This document shows positions 52,839-61,060 of a DNA stretch of 64,000 bases, piece after piece. The stretch's first letter is position 1; each line of letters starts with the position of its first letter. The position numbers and the translations under genes are program-made. The notes under the pieces are model-generated. The model saw only the letters and a program-made list of their open reading frames with translations, did not search any database and was not told where the DNA came from. The DNA comes from an uncultured Mycoplasmatota bacterium (GTDB taxonomy: Bacteria > Bacillota_I > Bacilli_A > Izemoplasmatales > Izemoplasmataceae), in the NCBI GenBank assembly GCA_913056275.1, contig CAJXLP010000004.1, positions 1 through 64,000 on the forward strand, written 5' to 3'.

Positions 52839-55166
52839 TTACACTTTCAATGAATTGGATAAAATATCTTCCATGGTTTCAACGGAGACAATTTCTAATT
52901 GATCGCGCACTTCCATGGGAATGTCATCAATGTCGCGCTCATTTTGTTTCGGGATTAAAATTTTAGTGAGACCACTGCGATGTGCGGCAATCGCTTTTTC
53001 TTTGAGTCCACCGATGGGTAAAACCCGACCGCGCAGTGTAACTTCACCGGTCATTCCCACACGGTGATCGATTTTTTTCTTAGAAAGCGCGCTCACTAAA
53101 GCCGTCGTAATCGTGACGCCAGCGCTTGGTCCATCTTTCGGCACCGCGCCCTCAGGGACGTGGATGTGAACGTTTTGTTTTTCAAAGATTTTTGGATCAA
53201 TGTCATATTTATCAGCGTTTGCTCGGACATACGACATGGCGGCTTGGGCACTTTCTTTCATCACATCTCCCAATTGACCAGTCAGTGATAAGGCCCCATT
53301 GCCTTCGTAAAATGCCACTTCGACGGCGAGCGTGTCTCCGCCAAATTGCGTGTACGCAAGGCCGGTTGCCACCCCAATTTGATCTTCTTGATCGGCTTTG
53401 TTGTTGGAGAATTTTGCTTTGCCTAAGAAGCTATCTAAATTGGTTTCATCGACAGTGATGTGTTTTTTCTTCTCACCCAATATGGTTTTAATGGCTTTGC
53501 GAACGATGGTTCCAAACAGACGGTCAAGTTGGCGAACCCCAGCTTCACGGGTATGGGTACGAATGATGGCCATGACGGCATCGTCGGTAATCGTTAGTTT
53601 TTTTGGATCCAGACCGTGGGTGTCAATTTGCTTTGGAATTAAGTGTTCTTTGGCAATGTTGAATTTCTCAATTTCTGTATAACTGGATAATTCAATGATT
53701 TCCATCCGGTCTCTTAACGGCGCCGGAATATTTCCTAAATAGTTGGCGGTTGCAATGAACAACACTTGTGATAAGTCATACGTATCTTCTAAGTAGTGAT
53801 CGGAAAAATGCGTATTTTGTTCGGGATCTAATACTTCCAGTAAGGCACTACTTGGGTCACCTTTGTAATCCGATCCAAGTTTATCGACTTCATCGAGTAA
53901 ATACACTGGGTTGATCACTTTGGCTTTTTTCATCCCTTGTAAGATTCGGCCAGGTAAAGCGCCGAGATAGGTCCGGCGATGGCCACGGATTTCTGCTTCG
54001 TCTTTGACGCCCCCAAAGGATTGTTTAACGAATTCACGATTTAACGCTTTCGCAATGGATTGGACCAGTGACGTTTTACCGACTCCAGGAGGTCCGACTA
54101 AACATAGAATGGTTTGTGGATTTTTTCCGGTCAATAGTTTGACTGCCAAATATTCCATGATCCGTTCTTTCACTTTTTCTAAGCCAAAGTGCGTCGTCTC
54201 TAACGCTTTTTCAGCCTTTTTAATGTCTTCTTCGTCTTTCGAATATTCGTTCCAAGGCAGTTCCACTAAAAAGTCTAAGTACGTCCGAATGACCCCAGAC
54301 TCACCGCTTGAGGCGGGCAAAGTTTCATACCGAGAGAGTTCGTAAAGGGCTTTTTCTTCGATCGCTTCTGGCATTTTTTTCGCGAGAATTTTTTCCCGAA
54401 GTTCTTCGATTTCAGATTCTTTCTTCGCTTTGTCACCGAGTTCTTCTTGGATGGCGCGCAGTTTTTCGCGGAGATAATATTCCCGTTGATTCTCATCGAT
54501 GTTCTTTTTCACAGTCCGATTAATCTTGTCTTCAATCTCCGTCATGTGTTTTTCTTTTTCGATGTCTTGAATGAGGTAATTGAGCCTTGATTCCAAGACA
54601 GCTGTTTCGATGTATTTGAATTTGTCTTTTTCGGATATTTTCAAATTGCTGGCGACAACGTCGGCCAACTTATCTGAAGAGACTCCCGATTGAATCATCT
54701 CCACAGTTTGCTTGGGATTGTTTAAGACACTTTGGGAATTTTCCATGACCATTTTGACGATGACCCGCACTAAGGCGATTTCTTCATCGACATCATTTTG
54801 CACCGTAGGCATGGTTTCGAATTGCGTTTGAATGAATGGTTCCATGTGATCATATGATTCAATTTTTGCCCGGACAATTGGGTCAAATTTGACTTTAAAG
54901 TTGCCGTTTGGCAATTTAATTTTGATGCCAATCTTAGCAACGACGCCAACGGCTAACACATCTTTTTCCGTGGGGGCTTCGATGACGGGGTCTTCTTGAA
55001 CGAGTAAAAGCACATGATTATCATGGTTGCGTTCAGCCTCTAATAAGGCTTGTTTAGAAACGCTGCGCCCAACTTCAGTGCGGACATCCGTAGACGGAAA
55101 TGGAGCGATGCCCCGGATGGCAATGGCTGGGAGTGCGCCTTTAGTTTGCGTGGTTTTGGAGTACAT
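52839..55166 (-). CDS. lon: ATP-dependent protease Lon
   Basis: Cytosolic AAA+ protease for damaged and regulatory proteins. The 775-residue protein has the N-terminal LON substrate domain, a coiled region, Walker A GPPGVGKTSLVQSIAK near residue 360, Walker B VYLLDEVDKL, the sensor region IATANYLGNIPAPLRDRME and the Ser-Lys protease domain (GPSAGVTITTAL and GLKEKAIAAHR). The ATG at 55166 is preferred because GAGGTG precedes it. A TTGCTT/TATACT promoter with a heptamer direct repeat lies upstream, suggesting stress control distinct from CIRCE. Confidence 0.97.
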   Translation of the reverse strand: MYSKTTQTKGALPAIAIRGIAPFPSTDVRTEVGRSVSKQALLEAERNHDNHVLLLVQEDPVIEAPTEKDVLAVGVVAKIGIKIKLPNGNFKVKFDPIVRAKIESYDHMEPFIQTQFETMPTVQNDVDEEIALVRVIVKMVMENSQSVLNNPKQTVEMIQSGVSSDKLADVVASNLKISEKDKFKYIETAVLESRLNYLIQDIEKEKHMTEIEDKINRTVKKNIDENQREYYLREKLRAIQEELGDKAKKESEIEELREKILAKKMPEAIEEKALYELSRYETLPASSGESGVIRTYLDFLVELPWNEYSKDEEDIKKAEKALETTHFGLEKVKERIMEYLAVKLLTGKNPQTILCLVGPPGVGKTSLVQSIAKALNREFVKQSFGGVKDEAEIRGHRRTYLGALPGRILQGMKKAKVINPVYLLDEVDKLGSDYKGDPSSALLEVLDPEQNTHFSDHYLEDTYDLSQVLFIATANYLGNIPAPLRDRMEIIELSSYTEIEKFNIAKEHLIPKQIDTHGLDPKKLTITDDAVMAIIRTHTREAGVRQLDRLFGTIVRKAIKTILGEKKKHITVDETNLDSFLGKAKFSNNKADQEDQIGVATGLAYTQFGGDTLAVEVAFYEGNGALSLTGQLGDVMKESAQAAMSYVRANADKYDIDPKIFEKQNVHIHVPEGAVPKDGPSAGVTITTALVSALSKKKIDHRVGMTGEVTLRGRVLPIGGLKEKAIAAHRSGLTKILIPKQNERDIDDIPMEVRDQLEIVSVETMEDILSNSLKV

Positions 55167-55193
55167 AGACACCTCGTGTGAATGAATAGTTAA

Positions 55194-55222
55194 AGTATAC
55201 CGTGTTTAAAATTACTAAGCAA
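55194..55222 (-). promoter_or_regulatory. lon promoter
   Basis: Minus-strand TTGCTT (55217-55222), 17-base spacer and TATACT (55194-55199). Confidence 0.7.
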
Positions 55223-55233
55223 TTTATAAGCAA
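55216..55233. repeat. Direct heptamer repeat over the lon -35
   Basis: TAAGCAA at 55216-55222 and 55227-55233 with four bases between, an 11-base period (one helical turn). The first copy covers the lon -35. It resembles in layout, not in sequence, the CtsR direct-repeat operator. Confidence 0.45.
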
Positions 55234-55235
55234 TG

Positions 55236-55265
55236 CAAAAAAAAAGACACTTTCGCGTCTTTTTT
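55236..55265 (-). terminator. Terminator after ptsH
   Basis: Minus-strand GACGC/GTGTC stem with GAAA tetraloop, extended by A/T pairs, followed by nine T; directly behind the ptsH stop. Confidence 0.82.
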
Positions 55266-55532
55266 CTAGCGGATTAAGCCAAGTGTTTGCATCTCTGCGA
55301 GGACATTCGCAAGGTGCTCATCGGCTTGATCACCCTCAACGTGGATGGTAATCTCCGCGTCTTTAGGGACGCCTAAGCTCATTAATCCCATAATGCTTTT
55401 CGCATCAATGGTGCGTGACTTGTAAGTAATCGTGATGGAGTCATCGAAACTTGCCGCTAGGTGGGCCACTTTTGAGGCAGGGCGAGCGTGCATGCCCGCT
55501 GGATCGGTGATAACAACAGATTTTTCAGCCAT
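55266..55532 (-). CDS. ptsH: Phosphocarrier protein HPr
   Basis: Carries phosphate from enzyme I to sugar PTS permeases; in Bacillota also a CcpA co-regulator. The 88-residue protein has the active histidine in PAGMHARPASK (His15) and the regulatory serine region AKSIMGLMSLG (Ser46), so HPr kinase control is plausible. It is not beside ptsI but follows a HAD phosphatase in the tig transcript. GGAG precedes the ATG. Confidence 0.96.
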   Translation of the reverse strand: MAEKSVVITDPAGMHARPASKVAHLAASFDDSITITYKSRTIDAKSIMGLMSLGVPKDAEITIHVEGDQADEHLANVLAEMQTLGLIR

Positions 55533-55544
55533 TTGTTTCTCCTT

Positions 55545-56354
55545 TTATAATGCTTCGTATTGAGCCACCACATCGATGACTCCGAGTTCATTATTCGTTA
55601 ATCGCGTCACATGCTTTGCCGCCGCTTTGGCTTTGGCTGAGCCGTTAATCATGGCGTACGAGTGATGCGTTAATGCGAGCATTTCAGCATCGTTGTCATT
55701 ATCCCCAAAAACAACGAGTCGGTCAAGTGGGACATTGTGTTCGAGTAAGTATTTATGTAGCGTGCCCCCTTTGGTAATGCCTTCTGGAAGGACGCTTAAG
55801 TAATTTTCCATGCTTTGCGTGACCGTCGCCGATACGTGTGTACGCAGCTCAGGCTCATGCTTTTTATGGGCGGCATCACTGCCTAATTGTACAAGAATTT
55901 TATACACCGTTTGCTGAGCAATGTCTGTAAACGAGGCACCCGTGTGATTAATCAACGGGTAGTCAGGAAACATCTGCATAAACTGGTCGTAATACCCCAA
56001 CTGATAATCTGGCGTGGTGTAAAGCGCATTCGACGTTGACACAGAGTAGGCAATTTTATGGGCGGTTAAATAGTCAAGCGTCGACTGAATGTCAGTGCGG
56101 GAGATGCCCACTTCGTACACATTGGATTGGGTTTTTAAATCGTGGATGACAGCGCCGTTATTCAGTATGCACGCCGTATCGATGCCTAGGAAATCTAAAT
56201 ATGGTTGCGTGATTTCTAATGCACGGCCAGTCGCCACAAACGTGTCATGGCCGGCGGCTTTTAACCGGTCAAACATCTGCTTAACTTCCGGCTTCATAAC
56301 TTTTTGATCATCGAGTAAAGTGCCGTCTAAGTCAAAAACAAAAAAGTATTTCAT
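55545..56354 (-). CDS. HAD-superfamily hydrolase, Cof type
   Basis: A 269-residue Cof/YidA-type HAD phosphatase. Motif I FDLDGTLLDDQ (nucleophile Asp near residue 7), motif II VATGRA, and motif IV VFGDNDNDAEML near residue 217 are intact, with the C2B cap between residues about 85 and 190. Substrates of this group are sugar phosphates or flavin and nucleotide phosphates; none can be assigned. Its start overlaps the tig stop (TAATG). Confidence 0.9.
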   Translation of the reverse strand: MKYFFVFDLDGTLLDDQKVMKPEVKQMFDRLKAAGHDTFVATGRALEITQPYLDFLGIDTACILNNGAVIHDLKTQSNVYEVGISRTDIQSTLDYLTAHKIAYSVSTSNALYTTPDYQLGYYDQFMQMFPDYPLINHTGASFTDIAQQTVYKILVQLGSDAAHKKHEPELRTHVSATVTQSMENYLSVLPEGITKGGTLHKYLLEHNVPLDRLVVFGDNDNDAEMLALTHHSYAMINGSAKAKAAAKHVTRLTNNELGVIDVVAQYEAL

Positions 56355-57640
56355 TATTTAAATGACAATGACTCAACCAGGAAATCAACGGCCTTGTTCA
56401 TTTGAATGTCTTGAATGACAACGTCTTTAGAGACTTGCGCAGAAATTTGTTCCGGTGTCATTTTATATTGATCCGCTAACTCTTGGATTCGCTTTTCATA
56501 CTCGTCATCACTCACTTCAATGGTTTCTTGTTTAGCGATCTCTTCTAACACTAAGTTGTAACGAATTGATTTGCGGGCATCTTCCATGAGTTTTTCTTCG
56601 AATTTTTCTAGCGTCATTCCCGAGAATTGTAAATACTGCTCGAATTCAAGACCGTATTGCTTGGCTTGCTGCTTAGTATTATCAAGCATCCGATTCTTCT
56701 CAGCAACGATCATATCTTCGGGAATCTCTACGGTGGCATTTTCGGCAGCGGTTTGCACGGCAAAATCTGTTTTTTGGTTTTTCGCATCTTTTTCTTTTTG
56801 TGCTTTTAAGTCATCTTTGATGCTTGCTTTTAACTCATCCACCGTGGATACATTCTCTTTATCCAACTCTTTGACGAATGCATCGTCGAGTTTAGGCAGC
56901 ACCATCTCTTTGATTTCGTGGAGTTTGACGTGAAAAATGACATCTTTACCCGCCAAATCTTCGGCTTGATAATCCTTAGGGAATGTCACATCTAAATCTT
57001 TTTCTTCCCCTGGCTTAAGGCCTATCATCTTCGCTTCAAAGCCCGGGATGAAACTATTGGAGCCAATTTTTAATTCATAATTCTCAGCCGATCCACCGTC
57101 AAAGGCTTCTCCGTTAAGGGTCCCTTTAAAGTCAAAGATGGCGGTGTCTGACTCTTTGAGAGGACGGTCTTCAATGACTTGCATTTCCGCATTTTGTTCT
57201 TGCAACTTTTTAATTTCTGCGTTTACTTCTTTGGCAGATACCTTGTCAGAGGGTTTTTCCATCGTTAAATTCTTGTATTCACCGAGTGTTACGTCGGGTT
57301 TAACTGCAACGGTGGCGGTATACGTAAATGCTTTCCCACGCCCAATCGTATTGATATCAAAATCAATTTTTGGTTGGGCAACAACCATCAAGTTATGTTT
57401 AACAAGCGCATCGTAATACGTATCACTAATGATGTGATTAATCGCTTCATCGTAGAGTGATTCCACGCCAAATTTCTTTTCGTACATGGCCATGGGGACT
57501 TTCCCTTTACGGAACCCTTTAATCTCCACATCTTTTTTGATGCTTTCATACGCGTGTTCTAAGCCGTGGTCAAATTGATCGGCACTGACTTCAATGGTGA
57601 GTTTCACTTGTGATTTTTCTAAGTTTTCTATCGTAGCCAT
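56354..57640 (-). CDS. tig: Trigger factor
   Basis: Ribosome-bound chaperone and peptidyl-prolyl isomerase. The 428-residue protein has the N-terminal ribosome-binding signature GFRKGKVPMAMYEKKFG (residues about 41-57), an FKBP-type domain (FDFKGTLNGEAFDGGSAENY, about 165-185, then PGFEAKMIGLKPGE) and a helical C-terminal chaperone domain. GGAGG precedes the ATG. Its own promoter overlaps the end of the NUDIX gene. Confidence 0.96.
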   Translation of the reverse strand: MATIENLEKSQVKLTIEVSADQFDHGLEHAYESIKKDVEIKGFRKGKVPMAMYEKKFGVESLYDEAINHIISDTYYDALVKHNLMVVAQPKIDFDINTIGRGKAFTYTATVAVKPDVTLGEYKNLTMEKPSDKVSAKEVNAEIKKLQEQNAEMQVIEDRPLKESDTAIFDFKGTLNGEAFDGGSAENYELKIGSNSFIPGFEAKMIGLKPGEEKDLDVTFPKDYQAEDLAGKDVIFHVKLHEIKEMVLPKLDDAFVKELDKENVSTVDELKASIKDDLKAQKEKDAKNQKTDFAVQTAAENATVEIPEDMIVAEKNRMLDNTKQQAKQYGLEFEQYLQFSGMTLEKFEEKLMEDARKSIRYNLVLEEIAKQETIEVSDDEYEKRIQELADQYKMTPEQISAQVSKDVVIQDIQMNKAVDFLVESLSFK

Positions 57641-57668
57641 GGAGGCCTCCTTCTAAGCATACTGCGCT

Positions 57669-57677
57669 ATTATATCA
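57669..57677 (-). promoter_or_regulatory. Extended -10 promoter of tig overlapping the NUDIX stop codon
   Basis: Minus-strand TGATATAAT; the TGA is the stop codon of the NUDIX gene (57675-57677). Start predicted near 57662. No strong -35. Confidence 0.55.
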
Positions 57678-58175
57678 CAGGATTTTGGCTTGGGACATGT
57701 AAGCAATGGCTTCTGAAAGCCCAAGAAATTCACGGGTCATGATGTTCGACGAATACGGATCATCGCCGACATGTTCACTCAACAAAGCGAGTGCGTCGTA
57801 CGGCGTGTAAGTATGCAGCGAAATGCCATAGGTTTTTTCTGCGTCAGTATAGGCCACAGGGGCTTGCTCACTGGCAATTTCAGCGTAAAAAAAATGGTGG
57901 TTCCAAATTGAGTCCGTAAAGTGTTCAGTCAGTTCCAACACGGGTTCAACTGCTTTAATTTGGTAGCCGGTTTCTTCTAAAATTTCACGGTGCAAGGCAG
58001 TCTTTGCGTCTTCGTTTGGTTCGATTTGGCCGCCAGGTAACGTGTAATGATTCATTAATGCGTAATGCAATAGCACGATTTTTCCAGCGGAATGAATGAT
58101 TCCTCGCGCCCCGTTATAATGTGTTTTGGGCGCGTTGGATTCATAATCATCCCCAAATAATTCGAGTTTACGCAT
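57675..58175 (-). CDS. NUDIX hydrolase
   Basis: A 166-residue pyrophosphohydrolase with the full Nudix box GGQIEPNEDAKTALHREILE plus ETG (residues about 52-74), matching G-x5-E-x7-R-E-x2-E-E-x-G. Likely substrates are nucleoside diphosphate derivatives; the exact one is unknown. ATG 58175 overlaps the RNase J stop in ATGCGTAA, so the two are coupled. A longer frame into rnj has no ribosome site. Confidence 0.85.
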   Translation of the reverse strand: MRKLELFGDDYESNAPKTHYNGARGIIHSAGKIVLLHYALMNHYTLPGGQIEPNEDAKTALHREILEETGYQIKAVEPVLELTEHFTDSIWNHHFFYAEIASEQAPVAYTDAEKTYGISLHTYTPYDALALLSEHVGDDPYSSNIMTREFLGLSEAIAYMSQAKIL

Positions 58176-59856
58176 AGCTCGGATCATCCACGGTGACAAG
58201 CATCGGCATGACAATGGGGCGACGGGATGTTTTTTGCGTAATGTATTTTTGCATGGCATCTTTCGCGGCATCACGCGTTTCTTTAAAATCAAAATGTTGT
58301 TTTTTCAACGCTTTTTCAACCACGGTTTTAAAGATTTGGGCCACGTCATCGAGCAATGCTTCGTTTTCTTTCACATAGACAAAACCACGACTCGTAAGCT
58401 CCGGATCAGCAAGTAGTTTGCGTTTTTTTAAGTTGATTGCACCAGAGATGATTAAAACGCCGTCTTGCGACAAGATTTCCCGGTCTCTTAAGACGACATC
58501 ATGAATGCCAGATTCTAAGGACCCATCAACAAGAATTTCACCGACTTTCACGGTGCTATCTGATTTCACGAGTTTACCCGCATCAAACGTCAAGACTTGG
58601 CCGTTTTCTAACTCCAATATGTGATCGTCTTGATACGAGAGCTGTTTGGCAATTTGTTTCATTTCATAGAAATGCCGCCATTCCCCAATTACGGGAATGA
58701 AATATGTTGGTTTTAAAATGTTGTTGAGTAATTTCACATCTGAACTCGTCGCATGGGCGGGTGGCAACATCGCTTTGTCAATTTTTTGAATATCAATGTT
58801 GTGGCGATACAAAATGTCTAGCATGCGCGAGGCAATTTTTTCTGTTCCTGGCACCGCTGGGGTCATGAGTAACACCAAGTCATTTTTCGTTAAATGGACG
58901 AGACGGTCATGCTTTAAGGCCATGCGTTGAATCATGTGGAATGGTTCATGACGATCACCGGCGACTAAAATCATGACATTGTCATCGACGGGTGCGTCTT
59001 TTTCGGTATCTAAAAATTTCAATGTTTTAAATTGATCGTCGGGAATTTTCAAAAGGCCTGTGTTGATCGCAATATCGATCATTCGCTGTGCTTTACGGCC
59101 AATAATGGCAATCTTACGCTCGTATTTCAAGGCGATGTTAATGACTCGCTGAATCCGGTAAATATCTGTCGAAAAGGCACTGACAATAATGCGTTTACTG
59201 CGGTTTCTAAACACTTGATTCACGTGGAATTCTAACGTTTCATCGACCGCTTCTGTGGATTTACGAATGGCTCCTAAACTTTCTGAAAATAACCCGATGA
59301 CCGGTTTATGGGTCAGGGCATGAATTTTATCAAATGATGTTTGATAAATGGGATCAACGTTTTGATCAAACGTATAATCCGGACTATACACAAACGAGCC
59401 TTCTTTCGTTTCTAAGGCAATGCCTAGCGACCCAGGAATCGAGTGCGTGGTTTGATAAAACCGAACTTTGACAGATTTAAAATCAAGCACGGTATTTTTG
59501 GTGACGGAGCGAAACGCGAGTTTCGATTCGTCAATTTTGTGTTGCTTTAAAGAATCTTTCAGTAATGCTAAGGTAAAAAATGACCCGTATACGGGGGCGT
59601 TGATCTCAGTGAGGATTTTTGGCATCGCACCAATATGGTCTTCGTGACCGTGCGACAAAAAAAAGCCTTCAATCTGTGATTGATGGTCGAGGAGATATTG
59701 ATAATCGGGAAGAATGGCTTCTACGCCTAATAACTCTTGGTCGGGGTATTTGATCCCCGCATCGAAAATGAATAATCGTCCATCGACCGAAAAAACATAC
59801 ATGTTTTTTCCGTCTTCACCCAGTCCGCCGAGCGCGAAAAATTGTACTTGGCTCAT
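58168..59856 (-). CDS. rnj: Ribonuclease J
   Basis: Metallo-beta-lactamase-fold 5'-3' exo- and endoribonuclease central to mRNA decay in Bacillota. The 562-residue protein has the motif HGHEDHIGAMP (about residues 66-76), the beta-CASP insert and the C-terminal domain. IKYPDQELLGVEAILPDYQY and TTHSIPGSLGIALET are family landmarks. rnjA or rnjB cannot be told apart from this window. ATG 59856 follows GAAGGAGG. It is divergent from recU and has an extended -10. Confidence 0.94.
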   Translation of the reverse strand: MSQVQFFALGGLGEDGKNMYVFSVDGRLFIFDAGIKYPDQELLGVEAILPDYQYLLDHQSQIEGFFLSHGHEDHIGAMPKILTEINAPVYGSFFTLALLKDSLKQHKIDESKLAFRSVTKNTVLDFKSVKVRFYQTTHSIPGSLGIALETKEGSFVYSPDYTFDQNVDPIYQTSFDKIHALTHKPVIGLFSESLGAIRKSTEAVDETLEFHVNQVFRNRSKRIIVSAFSTDIYRIQRVINIALKYERKIAIIGRKAQRMIDIAINTGLLKIPDDQFKTLKFLDTEKDAPVDDNVMILVAGDRHEPFHMIQRMALKHDRLVHLTKNDLVLLMTPAVPGTEKIASRMLDILYRHNIDIQKIDKAMLPPAHATSSDVKLLNNILKPTYFIPVIGEWRHFYEMKQIAKQLSYQDDHILELENGQVLTFDAGKLVKSDSTVKVGEILVDGSLESGIHDVVLRDREILSQDGVLIISGAINLKKRKLLADPELTSRGFVYVKENEALLDDVAQIFKTVVEKALKKQHFDFKETRDAAKDAMQKYITQKTSRRPIVMPMLVTVDDPSYA

Positions 59857-59884
59857 AGTGCCTCCTTCAGACTGTAACACCGAT

Positions 59885-59893
59885 ATTATAGCA
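59885..59893 (-). promoter_or_regulatory. Extended -10 promoter of rnj
   Basis: Minus-strand TGCTATAAT, 29 bases before the ATG. No clear -35. Confidence 0.6.
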
Positions 59894-59964
59894 TAAATCG
59901 CACATTGAAACGACGAATTGACGGAAAAATACCGCCTTTTTGCACATTCTTTGAAAATCTTTCA

Positions 59965-59973
59965 TGATACAAT
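59965..59973 (+). promoter_or_regulatory. Extended -10 promoter of recU, abutting the start codon
   Basis: TGATACAAT ends six bases before the recU ATG, so the predicted start falls on or next to the A of ATG. No Shine-Dalgarno sequence is present between. Confidence 0.6.
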
Positions 59974-59979
59974 AACCGT

Positions 59980-60558
59980 ATGAAAAACATTCGTTATCCC
60001 AACGGTAAATCGGCCTATCAACCAGAAAAGATTTCGGTCAAAAATCGCGGCATTCAAACTGAGAAACTCGTCAATGAGGCGAATGATTTTTATTTGAATT
60101 CTGGGCGAGCCGTCATTCACAAGAAACCGACTCCCGTGCAAATTGTCACGGTCGACTATCCCAAACGGAGTGCTGCTAAAATTAAAGAAGCCTATTTCAA
60201 AACGCCGTCCACGACTGATTACAACGGGGTCTATAAAGACCGCTATGTAGACTTCGACGTTAAGGAAACCCAATCGATGACGTCGTTTCCCCTGCGCAAC
60301 ATTCACCCCCACCAGATGAATCATTTAGCCGCTGTCCATGCGCAAGGCGGGGATGCGTTTGTCCTTGTTGCGTTTTCCCGCTTAGAAAAATTCTTCCTCT
60401 TGCCATATGATGTATTATCGCAATTTACCTTTCGGGCCCAGATGGGGCGAAAAAGTATGACCTTGGAAGAATTTGAAACCCATGCATATGCGATTCCCAT
60501 GAGTTTTAAACCCACGCTCAATTACTTGGATGCCTATGATCATTGGAAACGCTCTTAA
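59980..60558 (+). CDS. recU: Holliday junction resolvase RecU
   Basis: Endonuclease that cuts Holliday junctions at the RuvAB complex. The 192-residue protein begins MKNIRYPNGKSAYQPE, like Bacillus RecU, and carries IHKKPTPVQIVTVDYPKRSA near residue 46, the nuclease acidic residues in STTDYNGVYKDRYVDFDVKE (split, about 75-96) and TSFPLRNIHPHQ. In Bacillota it usually neighbours a penicillin-binding protein gene; here none is present. The ATG matches the family start exactly, yet no ribosome site precedes it and a -10 ends six bases upstream, so a leaderless message is predicted. Confidence 0.95.
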   Translation: MKNIRYPNGKSAYQPEKISVKNRGIQTEKLVNEANDFYLNSGRAVIHKKPTPVQIVTVDYPKRSAAKIKEAYFKTPSTTDYNGVYKDRYVDFDVKETQSMTSFPLRNIHPHQMNHLAAVHAQGGDAFVLVAFSRLEKFFLLPYDVLSQFTFRAQMGRKSMTLEEFETHAYAIPMSFKPTLNYLDAYDHWKRS

Positions 60559-60570
60559 ATGTCTTAAATA

Positions 60571-60600
60571 AAAGCCATCGATAATTCGAATCGATGGCTT
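60571..60600 (+). terminator. Terminator after recU
   Basis: AAAGCCATCGAT / ATCGATGGCTTT around AATTCGA, with a short T tail. It also faces the decayed toxin gene on the minus strand. Confidence 0.75.
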
Positions 60601-60861
60601 TATTCATACTGTGATCACATGCGTATGCTCTTGATCCTTTTTTCAGACGCATAGATTTGATAGACTACCCGATGTTGGAAATTGATTCTTCGAGCATACA
60701 GTCCCGTCAAATCTCCCGACAATTTTTCAAAGGGAGGCGGGGTTTCCCATGGATTAATGTTCATTATTTGAAACCAATTTTGTACGGCCTTAGATAATCG
60801 GGCGTGTTTGAATTTTGGGATGTTTTTTGCGGGCCATGCGGGTGTACACAATCCGATACAT
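60600..60861 (-). pseudogene. Decayed YoeB/Txe-family toxin
   Basis: Remnant of a ribosome-dependent mRNA interferase. Reading from ATG 60861 gives MYRIVYTRMARK, the family start, but an A6 run (60823-60828) shifts the frame and stops soon after. Removing one A restores a continuous homologue (NIPKFKHARLSK, then PPPFEKLSGDLTGLYARRIN and FQHRVVYQIYASEK). At the end the family tail MWTHYE reads M-TGA-SQYE, so a stop replaces Trp and the catalytic His-Tyr pair is lost or changed. Two independent lesions mean it is not functional as such. It follows the short antitoxin by six bases. Confidence 0.85.
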
Positions 60862-60867
60862 ATCCCG

Positions 60868-61014
60868 TCAAGACCAATTGATATCATTTTCAGAAATTAA
60901 AATGACATTTTCAGGCGTCGTTTGGATGTTGATTTCGGTGCCATGCTTAAGGGCACGTTCAGCCAATTGATTGAAATTTTTGCGGGCATTCATGATGGAT
61001 ATATTGTGCGCCAT
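60868..61014 (-). CDS. Short Phd/YefM-type antitoxin remnant
   Basis: A 48-residue gene reading MAHNISIMNARKNFNQLAER at the start and ENVILISENDINWS at the end. This is the Phd/YefM DNA-binding domain (NARKNFxxL, then VLISExDW). Typical YefM proteins are 80 or more residues and use the C-terminal half to cover the toxin; that half is missing here. AGAGGTG precedes the ATG. It may still bind its own operator but probably cannot neutralise a toxin, consistent with the broken neighbour. Confidence 0.75.
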   Translation of the reverse strand: MAHNISIMNARKNFNQLAERALKHGTEINIQTTPENVILISENDINWS

Positions 61015-61060
61015 GAGATCACCTCTTAGCTTATTTATCCATGCGTAATAACGTACGTCA

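Noticed and set aside
60600-60620. TGA read as tryptophan (Mycoplasma code), which would complete the toxin tail MWSQYE
   Set aside because: Many intact genes here end at TGA (parC, rel, dtd, hisS, rluD, glpP) right where their families end, and tryptophan is TGG throughout, so the TGA is a lesion in a decayed gene.
60815-60835. Programmed frameshift at the A6 run of the toxin
   Set aside because: The zero frame meets the run as AAA AAA C, so a -1 slip gives the wrong frame; a +1 shift is needed, and the tail is also interrupted by TGA.
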